Assembly: GCF_000307165.1 (NCBI RefSeq)
Contig: NC_018704.1
Location: 558,001 to 622,000 of the forward strand
Reading direction: 5' to 3'
DNA length: 64,000 bases
Source of the DNA: Amphibacillus xylanus NBRC 15112
GTDB taxonomy: Bacteria; Bacillota; Bacilli; Bacillales; Amphibacillaceae
Shown piece after piece: positions 46,120 through 55,130 of the stretch (position 1 is its first letter; every line of letters starts with the position of its first letter). The position numbers and the translations under genes are program-made. Below the pieces are notes generated by a model that had not been told where the DNA came from, searched no databases, and was given only the letters and a program-made list of their open reading frames with translations.

Positions 46120-46917
46120 ATGTTAGAACAATCTGAAATTAAAACACCCGAGCATGTAACAATTAGATATAGTTATGCTGGTTTAGGTAGCCGTGCTGCT
46201 GCTTTTATGATTGACCAGTTTATTATTGTGCTCGTTTATCTCGTGCTTTTTTTCAGTCTCGTATTTATTTTTGAATCACATTTTTTTGCCATTAATGAAG
46301 ACCAACTTTTTCTGTTTATTTTAGCTGGTGCCTTACTACTTGTTTTTCTAATTGAGTGGAGTTATTTCATTTTGTTTGAGTTTTTCTGGAGAGGAAAAAC
46401 ACCAGGCAAGAAGATTATCGGTATTCGTGTAATCAAGGATAATGGTCATCGACTTACTTTACTGTCAAGTATTATCCGTAATTTAATGCGTATAATTGAT
46501 AACTTACCAACAAGCTATTTAACTGGAATCTTACTGATTCTCTTTCATTCTGAGAATAAACGTCTTGGTGATTTAACGGCGGGAACGATTGTCGTTCATG
46601 ATCGTGAACGTAGTAGAAAAATTAAGAGAAACGACCCAATTGGTAAAGTATTAAGGTTAAATAATTGGACGATCAATGATTATTCATTTGATCCATTTCT
46701 CCTTGGGCAATTGCAAGAAAAAGATTATCAGCTAGTTGAGACGTATTGCAAGCGATACGCTACGTTACCTGATTACGAAAGAGATCACTTGACGCGGAAG
46801 GTAGCTGAAATTATTTTACCGAAGCTAGGCATAGATACAGCAATTGCTCAAACGAGGGTTGTTGAACAAATTTTATTTGTCTTGTATTTGAATTTGAGGG
46901 AAGAGTGGAGTTATTAA
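46120..46917 (+). CDS. RDD-family membrane protein
   Basis: 265 residues. The RDD domain occupies residues ~15-160: GLGSRAAAFMIDQFII (RxxAxxxD), FFWRGKTPGKKIIGIRVI, and KRLGDLTAGTIVV. A soluble C-terminal tail of ~100 residues follows. RDD proteins are linked to Na+/H+ or osmotic tolerance in some bacteria; the role here is unknown. Divergent from the SpoIIM-like gene, as in other Bacillaceae copies of the cluster. Confidence 0.85.
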   Translation: MLEQSEIKTPEHVTIRYSYAGLGSRAAAFMIDQFIIVLVYLVLFFSLVFIFESHFFAINEDQLFLFILAGALLLVFLIEWSYFILFEFFWRGKTPGKKIIGIRVIKDNGHRLTLLSSIIRNLMRIIDNLPTSYLTGILLILFHSENKRLGDLTAGTIVVHDRERSRKIKRNDPIGKVLRLNNWTINDYSFDPFLLGQLQEKDYQLVETYCKRYATLPDYERDHLTRKVAEIILPKLGIDTAIAQTRVVEQILFVLYLNLREEWSY

Positions 46918-47000
46918 GTTAGAAGCAGCTTTATAAAAAGTTTTATTGTGGTTATGATAACGCTAGCTGGGATATATCTGATCGTGCGATTAATAAGAAA

Positions 47001-47036
47001 AAAGAATGTTAGATATTACGTTAACATTCTTTTTCC
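47001..47036. terminator. Terminator of the UPF0210 operon
   Basis: AAAGAATGTTA (47001-47011) pairs with TAACATTCTTT (47022-47032), with T runs on both strands. Confidence 0.8.
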
Positions 47037-47049
47037 TATTTTTATCGTT

Positions 47050-48411
47050 TTAATTTATTAATGATTGTAGTGGTGCGGGGATTCTTCCGCCACGCTTGAT
47101 CATTTTTGCTGAGCTAAATGGCTTAACACCAATGATAGGCGCACGCCCAAGCAATCCGCCAAATTCGACAATTTCCCCTTCTTCTTTGCCGATCACTGGA
47201 ATGACTCGTACTGCTGTCGTTTTCTTATTAATCATTCCAATTGCTGCCTCATCAGCGATAATACCAGCGATTGTTTCTGGTGTTGCATCTCCAGATAGTG
47301 CAATCATATCTAGTCCAACCGAACAAACACAGGTCATTGCCTCAAGCTTATCTAAAGTGAGTGAACCTTTTTCAATTCCACGAATCATTCCATTATCTTC
47401 ACTAACAGGAATAAACGCCCCACTAAGTCCACCAACGTAAGAACTTGCCATTGCGCCACCTTTTTTAACTGCATCATTCATTAATGCAAGTGCCGCAATT
47501 GTCCCATGTGTACCAACACTTTCTAGTCCAATTTCCTCTAATATTTCGGCAACACTATCATTTGTTGCATTTGTAGGAGCAAGTGATAGGTCCATAATCC
47601 CGAATGGAACATTTAATCTTTCGGCAACGACACGGCCTAACAATTCACCAGCTCTTGTGATTTTGAAGGCTGTTTTCTTAATCACATCAGCCACTTCACC
47701 TAAATCTGCATTTGGGTAGCGTTTTAACGCATTAAGAACAACTCCTGGTCCACTGACACCTACACTTAAAACAGCCTCACCTTCACCACTTCCGTGAAAA
47801 GCTCCAGCCATAAATGGATTATCTTCAACTGGATTACAGAAGGCAACAAATTTAGCACAGCCGATACTTTGGTTATCCTTAGTTAACTCAGCGGTTTCTT
47901 TTATAATTTCACCTAGCTTACCGACTGCATCCATATTTATTCCTGCTCGTGTAGAGCCGATTGAAACAGAGCTACACACTCGGTCAGTAGAAGCAAGTGC
48001 CTCAGGAATTGCATTTAAAAGCGTTACATCGCTATTTGTCATCCCTTTATGAACAAGCGCTGAGAAACCTCCAATAAAATCAACATCCGTATCTTTAGCA
48101 GCTTTGTCTAAAACTTGTGCCAGCTCAACCGCCTGTTCAACGGTTGCATCACCTAATATTTCAGCAATTGGTGTAATTGATACACGTTTATTAATTATCG
48201 GAATTCCGTATTCTTTAGCTACTTGTTCAGCAGTAGTTTTAAGATTACCTGCGTAATCAACGATTTTATCATAGACTTTCTTTTTTAATATATCAAAATT
48301 ACTATCTGCACAATTGCGTAAACTGATCCCCATAGTTACAGTTCTAATATCTAGACTTTCTAACTCCACCATGCGGATTGTTTCTTGAATTTCACTGTAA
48401 GCGATTGTCAC
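47050..48411 (-). CDS. UPF0210/DUF711 (PFL-like) protein
   Basis: 453 residues, soluble, matching UPF0210 over its whole length: [13 protein letters not shown] near the start, [38 protein letters not shown]-like block and the C-terminal [36 protein letters not shown]. The function is not established; the fold is related to pyruvate formate-lyase-like barrels. It follows the ACT gene by 12 bases and shares the glycine riboswitch, which suggests a role in glycine or serine handling. GGGGG precedes the ATG. Confidence 0.9.
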   Translation of the reverse strand: MTIAYSEIQETIRMVELESLDIRTVTMGISLRNCADSNFDILKKKVYDKIVDYAGNLKTTAEQVAKEYGIPIINKRVSITPIAEILGDATVEQAVELAQVLDKAAKDTDVDFIGGFSALVHKGMTNSDVTLLNAIPEALASTDRVCSSVSIGSTRAGINMDAVGKLGEIIKETAELTKDNQSIGCAKFVAFCNPVEDNPFMAGAFHGSGEGEAVLSVGVSGPGVVLNALKRYPNADLGEVADVIKKTAFKITRAGELLGRVVAERLNVPFGIMDLSLAPTNATNDSVAEILEEIGLESVGTHGTIAALALMNDAVKKGGAMASSYVGGLSGAFIPVSEDNGMIRGIEKGSLTLDKLEAMTCVCSVGLDMIALSGDATPETIAGIIADEAAIGMINKKTTAVRVIPVIGKEEGEIVEFGGLLGRAPIIGVKPFSSAKMIKRGGRIPAPLQSLIN

Positions 48412-48423
48412 TCAAATTCCCCC

Positions 48424-48696
48424 TTAAATCCGATGCATTGCTTTAAAAACATCCTCAAGCTGAATGCTTATACTCAGACTCATCTCTTTTTCAACTCGTT
48501 CAAATTCTTCTAACAGTTCTTCTAATCGACCTTGATCACTTATATCCACAATCATCATCATCGTAAAATAGTCTTGTAAAATCGTTTGACTAATATCATG
48601 GATATTCATGTTATAATTAGCTAAAACACCAGTTACGCGGGCGATAATCCCTACTTGATCCTTTCCAACTACAGTTACAACAGCACGTTTTTGCAT
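48424..48696 (-). CDS. ACT-domain protein (UPF0237)
   Basis: 90 residues, a single ACT domain (AVVTVVGKDQVGIIARVTGVLANYNMNIHDI ...). ACT domains bind small effectors, often amino acids. The ATG at 48696 is 8 bases after GAGG; two upstream in-frame starts overlap that site. It heads the two-gene operon with UPF0210, a pairing conserved in many Firmicutes. The riboswitch upstream suggests glycine as the relevant ligand. Confidence 0.9.
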   Translation of the reverse strand: MQKRAVVTVVGKDQVGIIARVTGVLANYNMNIHDISQTILQDYFTMMMIVDISDQGRLEELLEEFERVEKEMSLSISIQLEDVFKAMHRI

Positions 48697-48724
48697 CCTC
48701 ATCACCTCATTTTATTTTTTCTAT

Positions 48725-48757
48725 AAAAAAAAAGACTGGAGTTTTTTCTCCAATCTC
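48725..48757 (-). terminator. Riboswitch-associated terminator
   Basis: On the minus strand GATTGGAG-AAAAAA-CTCCAGTC followed by eight T, between the glycine aptamer and the ACT gene. It is the likely expression platform; ligand binding would decide whether it forms. Confidence 0.85.
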
Positions 48758-48870
48758 AGTGTTAACAATAAAATCAGTTTGTGATTTTGTTGTCTTCTGT
48801 CCTTCTACCTGAGATTGTGAATCCTTCGGTGTCGCCTAAGCGAGCTCTCCAGAAGCTGCTCCGATTATAG
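48758..48870 (-). ncRNA. Glycine riboswitch (single aptamer)
   Basis: The minus strand holds the conserved glycine-aptamer sequence: CTTCTGGAGAG, then CACCGAAGGA, then TCTCAGG and AGAAGGACAGAAG, with P1 formed by CTTCTG (48850-48855) and CAGAAG (48794-48799). Only one aptamer is present. Downstream, AACAAAATCA and TGATTTTATTGTT form a hairpin in the place where single-aptamer versions carry a ghost-aptamer stem. The terminator follows at once, then the ACT/UPF0210 operon. Confidence 0.9.
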
Positions 48871-49120
48871 TGTTACCCATAATTTTCATCGCATCTTTAA
48901 AGTTATTATAAAAATCCTAACAGTATTTAGATGAATCGTCAATAAGATATTAACACAAAAACAGATTATTGATAGAATATTCACAATTTATCAATTGATT
49001 CGTAAGTGCATTGTCGTCACAATATTAATCAGAAATGATTGAATTTTACAAATATTCGGTTGCATCCTGCGCCAATCTATTATAAGTTATCTTTATAGGT
49101 TTTTTATCAGTTTGGAAAAG
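48871..49120. other. Divergent intergenic region
   Basis: AT-rich; holds the unseen promoter of the riboswitch transcript on the minus strand. No gene. Confidence 0.4.
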
Positions 49121-49149
49121 TTGCGATTTTACCTTTTTCAAAGTATGAT
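49121..49149 (+). promoter_or_regulatory. Promoter of gnd
   Basis: TTGCGA (49121-49126), 17 bases, TATGAT (49144-49149), about 40 bases upstream of the gnd start. Confidence 0.6.
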
Positions 49150-49187
49150 GAAACGAGAATTCTATTGAAAAAAAGGAGTTACTAAAT

Positions 49188-50606
49188 ATGACGAAGCAAC
49201 AATTTGGTGTAATTGGATTAGCAGTTATGGGTAAAAACCTCGCCTTAAATGTTGAGAGCAGAGGATATTCTGTTGCAGTTTATAACAGAACATATCAACG
49301 TACTGAAGATTTTATGAATAATGAGGCTAAAGGCAAGAATTTTGTCGGGGCAAAAACAATTGAAGAGTTTGTTGATGCTTTAGAGAAGCCGAGAAAAATA
49401 ATGTTAATGGTTCAAGCGGGAGCAGCAACAGATGCGACTATTGAAACATTAAAACCATTATTAGATGATGGTGATATTTTAATTGATGGTGGAAATACAT
49501 TCTACCGTGATACGATTCGACGAAACAAAGACCTAGATGAATCTGGAATTCACTTTATTGGTACAGGTGTCTCGGGTGGTGAAGAAGGAGCATTAACAGG
49601 TCCATCGATTATGCCTGGTGGACAACCAGATGCTTACAAGCATGTTGCTCCTATTTTCGAAGCAATCTCAGCAAAAGTAGACGGTGATCCATGTGTATCA
49701 TATATTGGACCGAATGGTGCTGGCCATTATGTGAAGATGGTGCATAACGGCATTGAGTATGGCGATATGCAGTTAATTAGTGAAGCTTACTTTATGTTAA
49801 AACATATTCTAGGTTTGTCTGCTAATGAATTGCATCAAGTTTTTGCTGAGTGGAACAAAGGCGAATTAGACAGTTACTTGATTGAAATTACTGCAGATAT
49901 CTTCACTAAAGTTGATGATGAAACTGGTAAGCCAATGGTTGACGTAATTCTTGATAAAGCAGGTCAAAAGGGTACAGGTAAATGGACAAGTCAGAGTGCT
50001 TTAGATCTCGGTGTGCCACTTCCTGTTGTAACTGAATCAGTTTTTGCACGCTTTATTTCAGCATTGAAAGATGAACGTGTGAAAGCAAGTGAAGTATTAA
50101 GCGGTCCTTCTGCTCAAGATACACCATATGATGGCGATAAAGATGAACTGATTGAAGCCATTCGCCAGGCGCTATATATGAGTAAGATTACTTCATATGC
50201 ACAAGGATTTGCTCAAATGAGAGCAGCTTCTGAGGAGTATGATTGGAACTTAGATTACGGTGCAATTGCTATGATTTGGCGTGGTGGCTGTATCATCCGT
50301 GCACAATTTTTACAAAAAATCAAAGAAGCTTATGATCGCAATCCACAAATTGCGAACCTTATGCTTGATGAGTACTTTAAAGAAATTGTTGAAAAGTATC
50401 AAACATCATTACGTAAAGTATTATCAATTGCGATGGAGCGTGGTATTCCAGTTCCAGGCTTTGCAAGTGCCTTAGCATATTACGATAGCTATCGTACAGC
50501 AACATTACCAGCTAATTTAATTCAAGCACAACGCGATTACTTTGGTGCTCACACATATGAGCGAATGGATAAAGAAGGAACATTCCACACAGAGTGGTTA
50601 GACTAA
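49188..50606 (+). CDS. gnd: 6-phosphogluconate dehydrogenase, decarboxylating
   Basis: 472 residues, full length. It converts 6-phosphogluconate to ribulose 5-phosphate and CO2 in the oxidative pentose phosphate pathway. N-terminal Rossmann motif [15 protein letters not shown] with VYNRT after the second strand (NADP type), [21 protein letters not shown], the catalytic [17 protein letters not shown], and the C-terminal [24 protein letters not shown]. The ATG follows AAAGGAG. The partner enzyme zwf lies 1.8 kb downstream on the other strand. Confidence 0.97.
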   Translation: MTKQQFGVIGLAVMGKNLALNVESRGYSVAVYNRTYQRTEDFMNNEAKGKNFVGAKTIEEFVDALEKPRKIMLMVQAGAATDATIETLKPLLDDGDILIDGGNTFYRDTIRRNKDLDESGIHFIGTGVSGGEEGALTGPSIMPGGQPDAYKHVAPIFEAISAKVDGDPCVSYIGPNGAGHYVKMVHNGIEYGDMQLISEAYFMLKHILGLSANELHQVFAEWNKGELDSYLIEITADIFTKVDDETGKPMVDVILDKAGQKGTGKWTSQSALDLGVPLPVVTESVFARFISALKDERVKASEVLSGPSAQDTPYDGDKDELIEAIRQALYMSKITSYAQGFAQMRAASEEYDWNLDYGAIAMIWRGGCIIRAQFLQKIKEAYDRNPQIANLMLDEYFKEIVEKYQTSLRKVLSIAMERGIPVPGFASALAYYDSYRTATLPANLIQAQRDYFGAHTYERMDKEGTFHTEWLD

Positions 50607-50612
50607 AATATG

Positions 50613-50648
50613 AAGCACGACTCACTTATTGGGTCGTGTTTTTTTATT
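50613..50648 (+). terminator. Terminator after gnd
   Basis: GCACGAC pairs with GTCGTGT and is followed by seven T. Confidence 0.8.
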
Positions 50649-50751
50649 ACGAAAAAGCGATTATTGGCATCACTATCTATTAATCTACATGTATCTAACT
50701 ATACCAATACAAGTTTTTCATTAAAATTTGTAAAATATACTCGAAAATTCT

Positions 50752-50780
50752 TTGTGAATGTGTTAACATAAGAGTGTAAT
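50752..50780 (+). promoter_or_regulatory. Alcohol dehydrogenase promoter with Rex-like operator
   Basis: TTGTGA (50752-50757), 17 bases, TGTAAT (50775-50780). The sequence TTGTGAA-TGTG-TTAACAT covers the -35 box and spacer and fits the Rex operator pattern of two 7-base half sites 4 bases apart. Rex represses fermentation genes until NADH rises. The site fits an NADH-consuming alcohol dehydrogenase. Confidence 0.6.
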
Positions 50781-50808
50781 AGAAATATAAATAAAGGGAG
50801 AGAAAGAC

Positions 50809-51768
50809 ATGAAAGGTTGGTTATTTACAAAAACGGGAGTAGCTCCTAAATTAATTGAAAAAGAAGATCCAAAACCAGCAAAAGATGAAGTGGTATTAGA
50901 TGTAAAAGCAGCTGGATTATGTCACTCAGATGTTGGAGCACTTGAAGAAGAATCATGGATGGAAATTATTACTGCAGCTCCATTGATTTTTGGTCACGAA
51001 GCAGCAGGAGTTGTCAGTGAATTAGGTGAAGGAGTAACTGATTTTGAAATTGGCGATCGTGTTGGTGTTGCTCCAATTAACCCTGTAACTAAAGAAACAA
51101 TTGGTTATCAAAGAGATGGTGGTTACGCAACTAAATTAGTTGTACCTGCTAACCAATTGATTAGAATTCCTGATGGCGTTTCTTTCGTAGAAGGAGCAGC
51201 TGCAACAGATGCTGGTATGACTTCTCACCGTGCTTTATTTGGAGTTGGACAAGCTAAAAAAGGTGATAAAGTTGGAATTGTAGGTATTGGTGGATTAGGA
51301 CAATTCGCATTGCAAATGGCATTAGCAACAGGTTGTGAAGTTTACGCAGCTGATATTGCTGAGCATGCACGTGATTTTGCAGAAAAATCTGGTGCACACG
51401 GCGTAGCGAAAGATATCGCAGAATTCGCTGATAAAGAATTAGACGTAATTGTTGACTTCGCCGGATTTAAAGAGTCATTTAAGTCATGTCTTAAAGCAAG
51501 TGCATTCCATGGAACTGTTGTTTTAGCTGGAATGGGTAACACTACTCTTGATTTAAATGTAAACGATGTCATCCTAAAAGAGTTAACAATTAAAGGAAGT
51601 AACGGTGGTAATGCTGATGATATTGCTAGCGTTTATGAGTTCTTCAAAAAAGGAAGCCTAAAACCGCAAATCACAACAATTCCATTTGAAGATATCGGAA
51701 AAGGATTAGAAAAACTTAAAAACGGTGAAGTTTCTGGCCGCCTAGTTGCCGAAATTAACCCTGATTGA
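50809..51768 (+). CDS. Zinc-type alcohol dehydrogenase (MDR superfamily)
   Basis: 319 residues. Catalytic-zinc ligands Cys and His in GLCHSDV (about 37) and GHEAAG (about 67); Rossmann motif GIVGIGGLGQFALQMA at about 160 with an acidic YAADIAEHA after it, favouring NAD. The structural-zinc cysteine loop of classical enzymes is absent, and it is shorter than usual (~340). It probably interconverts an aldehyde and alcohol. The ATG follows GGGAGAG. A putative redox-controlled promoter lies upstream. Confidence 0.85.
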   Translation: MKGWLFTKTGVAPKLIEKEDPKPAKDEVVLDVKAAGLCHSDVGALEEESWMEIITAAPLIFGHEAAGVVSELGEGVTDFEIGDRVGVAPINPVTKETIGYQRDGGYATKLVVPANQLIRIPDGVSFVEGAAATDAGMTSHRALFGVGQAKKGDKVGIVGIGGLGQFALQMALATGCEVYAADIAEHARDFAEKSGAHGVAKDIAEFADKELDVIVDFAGFKESFKSCLKASAFHGTVVLAGMGNTTLDLNVNDVILKELTIKGSNGGNADDIASVYEFFKKGSLKPQITTIPFEDIGKGLEKLKNGEVSGRLVAEINPD

Positions 51769-51803
51769 TTTTGACTTAACTATACAACTAGTCTTTACAT
51801 TAG

Positions 51804-51840
51804 AAAACACGATATAAAGCAATTTATATCGTGTTTTTTT
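51804..51840 (+). terminator. Terminator after the alcohol dehydrogenase gene
   Basis: AACACGATATAAA (51806-51818) pairs perfectly with TTTATATCGTGTT (51823-51835), followed by T. It stands 45 bases before the second repeat array, so that array is outside the alcohol dehydrogenase transcript. Confidence 0.9.
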
Positions 51841-51884
51841 ATGGTTTGAAATAATCCAATGCATTATTTTTTTGTAACAGATGA

Positions 51885-52284
51885 ACTTGAGTGCATTTTT
51901 GAAAAGTTGAGTGCATTTCCCTGAACTTGAGTATATTTTAGAAAAGTTGAGTGTATTTCCGGGAACTTGAGTGCATTTTAGAAAAGTTGAGTGTATTTCC
52001 GGGAACTTGTGTGTATTTCCGCAAACTTGTGTGTATTTCCGGGAACTTGTGTGTATTTTCGAAAACTTGTGTGCATTTTCGCGAACTTGTGTGTATTTTC
52101 GAAAACTTGTGTGTATTCTCGAAAACTTGTGTGTATTTTCGAAAACTTGTGTGTATTTTCGAAAACTTGTGTGTATTTTCGTAAACTTGTGTGTATTTCC
52201 GAAAACTTGTGTGTATTTCCGAAAACTTGAGTACATTTCGCAAAACTTGAGTGCATTTTCACAAACCTGAATGTATCACTCAAA
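51885..52284 (+). repeat. Array 2: twenty 20-bp tandem repeats
   Basis: About twenty units in exact 20-bp register, core consensus ACTTGTGTGTATTTTCGAAA. The central units (about 52005-52224) are nearly uniform. The first six and the last few are divergent, mostly ACTTGAGTG or AGTTGAGTG. The lead-in TAACAGATGA is almost that of array 1. The array lies between two converging genes with their own terminators and has no spacers. Open frames on both strands across it have no ribosome sites and are artefacts of a stop-free unit. Confidence 0.96.
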
Positions 52285-52325
52285 TACCCGAATAAATTTC
52301 CCCCAAAAAAAATCTACCAAACAAA

Positions 52326-52358
52326 AAAGGAGCTTGGATATTGAATCAAGCTCCTTTG
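52326..52358 (-). terminator. Terminator of zwf
   Basis: AAAGGAGCTTG and CAAGCTCCTTT pair perfectly; on the minus strand a T run follows. Confidence 0.88.
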
Positions 52359-52367
52359 TCGGTTTAC

Positions 52368-53840
52368 TTATTGGACGTTCCACCAGTGGAATCCGTCTTT
52401 TTCTAATAATTCATCAGCGGCTCGGGGACCGTTTGTGCCAGATGCGTAATTTGGAAAGTCTGCTGGTTCCTTTTCCCAAACATCTGTGATTCGATCGATG
52501 AATTTCCATGATAATGATACTTCATCTGAGTGAACGAAGCTAGTAGAATCTCCGTTTAAACAATCGTTTAACAAGACTTCGTATGCTTCTAGATCTTCTG
52601 TTCCTTCATCTTTTTTATTGTAATGCATTGTGATCGGTGTGCTTACTGTATCATAGTCTGTTTTCTTTGCATTAAGGTGAAGAGTGATCCCTTCATCTGG
52701 TTGAATGCGAATAACCAGTAGATTCGGATCAATCGTATCGCCTTTTTCCTTGTAAAGATTAATTGGTAAATCTTTAAATTGAATAACAATTTCAGTTGAC
52801 TTTTTCTTCATGCGTTTACCAGTTCGAATGTAAAAAGGTACGCCAGCCCATCTGAAGTTATCAATCATTAATTTTGCGGCAACAAATGTTTCAGTATTTG
52901 AATTTGATTCTACACCGCTACTATCTCGATAAGCATCAACAGGTTTACCATCAATTTCACCAGCATCATACTGTCCGCGGACGAAGTATTTATTCACATC
53001 TGCTGGCTCCATTTGTCTTAAGCTACGTAAAACTTTTGTTTTCTCATAACGTACTTCATCTGGATTTAGTTTTGCAGGTGGCTCCATTGCGACAAGTGAT
53101 ACCATTTGTAGCATATGATTTTGAACCATGTCACGAAGCGCTCCGTTAGCATCATAATACTTTCCACGTTCCTCTACACCAAGCACTTCACTTGACGTAA
53201 TTTGGACGTTAGAAATATATTGATTGTTCCAAAGAGGCTCGAACAACGCATTAGCAAAACGAACAATTTCAATGTTCTGTACCATTTGTTTTCCTAAATA
53301 GTGATCAATTCGATAAATTTGATCCTCAGCAAAAGCTTGCCCAATTTGTTCGTTTAATTGTTCGGCTGTAGCTTGATTATGTCCAAAAGGTTTTTCAATA
53401 ATTAATCGAGTAAAACCAGGATTGTTTGTTAAGCCTTCTGACTTTAAGTTAGCTGCAATGGGTCCAAAGAAATTTGGTGCCATTGCCATGTAAAAGATGC
53501 GATTACCTTCTGTTTGATGTTTTTGATCGAGCTGATTAATAAAGTCATCCAATTTTTTATATTCCGGTAAGTTCTGTGCATCAAAAGGATTGTAATAAAA
53601 ATGAGATGCAAATTCATCATGATCAATTGCATCATTTTTAAATTCCTCAATCGATTTTTTTATATTATTGCGAAAGTCGTCATTTGTAAGTGGGCGCCTA
53701 GCCACACCGACAACAGCAAACTGTTCGGAAAGTTTCTTATTTCGGTATAAGCGATATAACGATGGATACAATTTTCGATTAGCAAGGTCCCCGGTTGCTC
53801 CGAAAATAACGAAGATTGCTTTAGGCATTTTTTGTGTCAT
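52368..53840 (-). CDS. zwf: Glucose-6-phosphate 1-dehydrogenase
   Basis: 490 residues, full length. It oxidises glucose 6-phosphate to the lactone, giving NADPH. Rossmann motif FVIFGATGDLANRKLYPSLY near the start, the active-site RIDHYLGKQMVQN at about 175, KPVDAYRDSSG and the C-terminal ADELLEKDGFHWWNV. AGAGAGG precedes the ATG. Together with gnd it makes up the oxidative pentose phosphate branch except for the lactonase, which is not in the window. Confidence 0.96.
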   Translation of the reverse strand: MTQKMPKAIFVIFGATGDLANRKLYPSLYRLYRNKKLSEQFAVVGVARRPLTNDDFRNNIKKSIEEFKNDAIDHDEFASHFYYNPFDAQNLPEYKKLDDFINQLDQKHQTEGNRIFYMAMAPNFFGPIAANLKSEGLTNNPGFTRLIIEKPFGHNQATAEQLNEQIGQAFAEDQIYRIDHYLGKQMVQNIEIVRFANALFEPLWNNQYISNVQITSSEVLGVEERGKYYDANGALRDMVQNHMLQMVSLVAMEPPAKLNPDEVRYEKTKVLRSLRQMEPADVNKYFVRGQYDAGEIDGKPVDAYRDSSGVESNSNTETFVAAKLMIDNFRWAGVPFYIRTGKRMKKKSTEIVIQFKDLPINLYKEKGDTIDPNLLVIRIQPDEGITLHLNAKKTDYDTVSTPITMHYNKKDEGTEDLEAYEVLLNDCLNGDSTSFVHSDEVSLSWKFIDRITDVWEKEPADFPNYASGTNGPRAADELLEKDGFHWWNVQ

Positions 53841-54043
53841 TGATTCGTCTTACCTCTCTTTAATATATAATTTAAAAAGAATATGTTATCATTTCCTATA
53901 GATAACATATCACTTTCACTTCTGTTAATAAATAATTATACACTTTTGACGAGAAAAAAATCAGTCCAATCTTAATTATGTACTATATTATCATGTTTTC
54001 AGAAAATAACAAATAGTTTTAATATTTAATTGGGGGCAATAAA

Positions 54044-54808
54044 ATGAAGCAATATAAAGGCTATTTAATCGACCTAGATGGAACGATGTATAATGGAACT
54101 GAGAAAATCCAAGAAGCAGTCGATTTTGTTAATCAACTGCATCAACGAGGAGAACGGTATATATTCCTTACAAATAACTCCACAAAACATCCACGTGACG
54201 TTGCAAAAGTTTTAAACGAGATGGGTGTTCCAGCTGAAGAAGAACACGTATTTACGACAAGTATGGCTACAGCAAGCTATATCGCAGCTGAAAATCCTAA
54301 TGCGAAGGTTTTTCCAATTGGTGAGGTTGGGTTAATTGAAGCATTAAAAGCAGCAAACTTAACAATTAGTGATACAGAGATAGACTATGTTGTAATGGGA
54401 CTTGACCGAAATATTACTTATGAAAAGTTAACAGTAGGGGCACTAGCAATTCGTAAAGGTGCAAAATTTGTTGCGACAAATGGCGATGTTGCATTGCCAT
54501 CTGAGCGAGGCTTCTTACCTGGTGCGGGATCATTGATTTCTGTTTTATCAGTTACAACCGGTGTAAAACCGAAATTTATTGGTAAACCAGAATCGATTAT
54601 TGTTGACCAAGCATTAGCTGTTCTAGGTACTAGTAAAGAGGAAACGTTAATGATCGGAGATAATTACGCCACAGACATTCTGGCAGGTATCAACGCAGGA
54701 ATCGATTCGCTCCTAGTGTTCACTGGTGTAACAAAGCAAAAAGACTTAACAACAGTAAAAGTACAACCGACATACACAATTGATTCATTAAAAAATTGGG
54801 CACAGTAA
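54044..54808 (+). CDS. HAD-IIA family phosphatase (NagD-like)
   Basis: 254 residues. HAD motif I GYLIDLDGTMYNG, motif II FLTNNSTKHP, then the C2 cap and motif III/IV GKPESIIVDQAL and LMIGDNYATDILAGINAGI. This is the TIGR01457 type found across Firmicutes, a general sugar-phosphate or nucleotide phosphatase of uncertain substrate. The ribosome site GGGGG is close to the ATG. A YdbC-like gene follows 33 bases on. Confidence 0.88.
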   Translation: MKQYKGYLIDLDGTMYNGTEKIQEAVDFVNQLHQRGERYIFLTNNSTKHPRDVAKVLNEMGVPAEEEHVFTTSMATASYIAAENPNAKVFPIGEVGLIEALKAANLTISDTEIDYVVMGLDRNITYEKLTVGALAIRKGAKFVATNGDVALPSERGFLPGAGSLISVLSVTTGVKPKFIGKPESIIVDQALAVLGTSKEETLMIGDNYATDILAGINAGIDSLLVFTGVTKQKDLTTVKVQPTYTIDSLKNWAQ

Positions 54809-54841
54809 AGATAAAAATTATTAAAGAAAGCAGGGTAATTG

Positions 54842-55066
54842 ATGACAAAAGTGAATTATGAAATTGTAAAACATATTGGTGTGTTATCAGAATCAAAAAC
54901 TGGTTGGACAAAAGAGATTAATCTAGTTTCTTGGAATAATCGTGATCCAAAATATGATATAAGAGACTGGGCGCCTGAGCATGAAAAAATGGGTAAAGGC
55001 ATAACTTTATCAAAAGAGGAAGTACAAATTTTAATTGATATATTGAATGAGAATAAGCCTGAATAG
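54842..55066 (+). CDS. YdbC-like PC4/p15 family protein
   Basis: 74 residues: YEIVKHIGVLSESKTGWTKEINLVSWNNRDPKYDIRDWAPEHEKMGKGITLSKEEV, the fold of the bacterial PC4-like YdbC family that binds single-stranded DNA. Start is the ATG at 54842. Cotranscribed with the HAD gene and probably with the IIA gene after it. Confidence 0.82.
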   Translation: MTKVNYEIVKHIGVLSESKTGWTKEINLVSWNNRDPKYDIRDWAPEHEKMGKGITLSKEEVQILIDILNENKPE

Positions 55067-55130
55067 TGCTTATCGGTATTAGATAGAGGGTATAAATTAG
55101 TATATCTAAAATTGGGGAGGCAGATGATTT

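Noticed and set aside
51742-52270. Open frames through array 2
   Set aside because: Same cause as in array 1; one also overlaps the alcohol dehydrogenase terminator.
16921-52284. CRISPR arrays
   Set aside because: The repeats are directly adjacent 20-bp units without unique spacers, and there are no cas genes.
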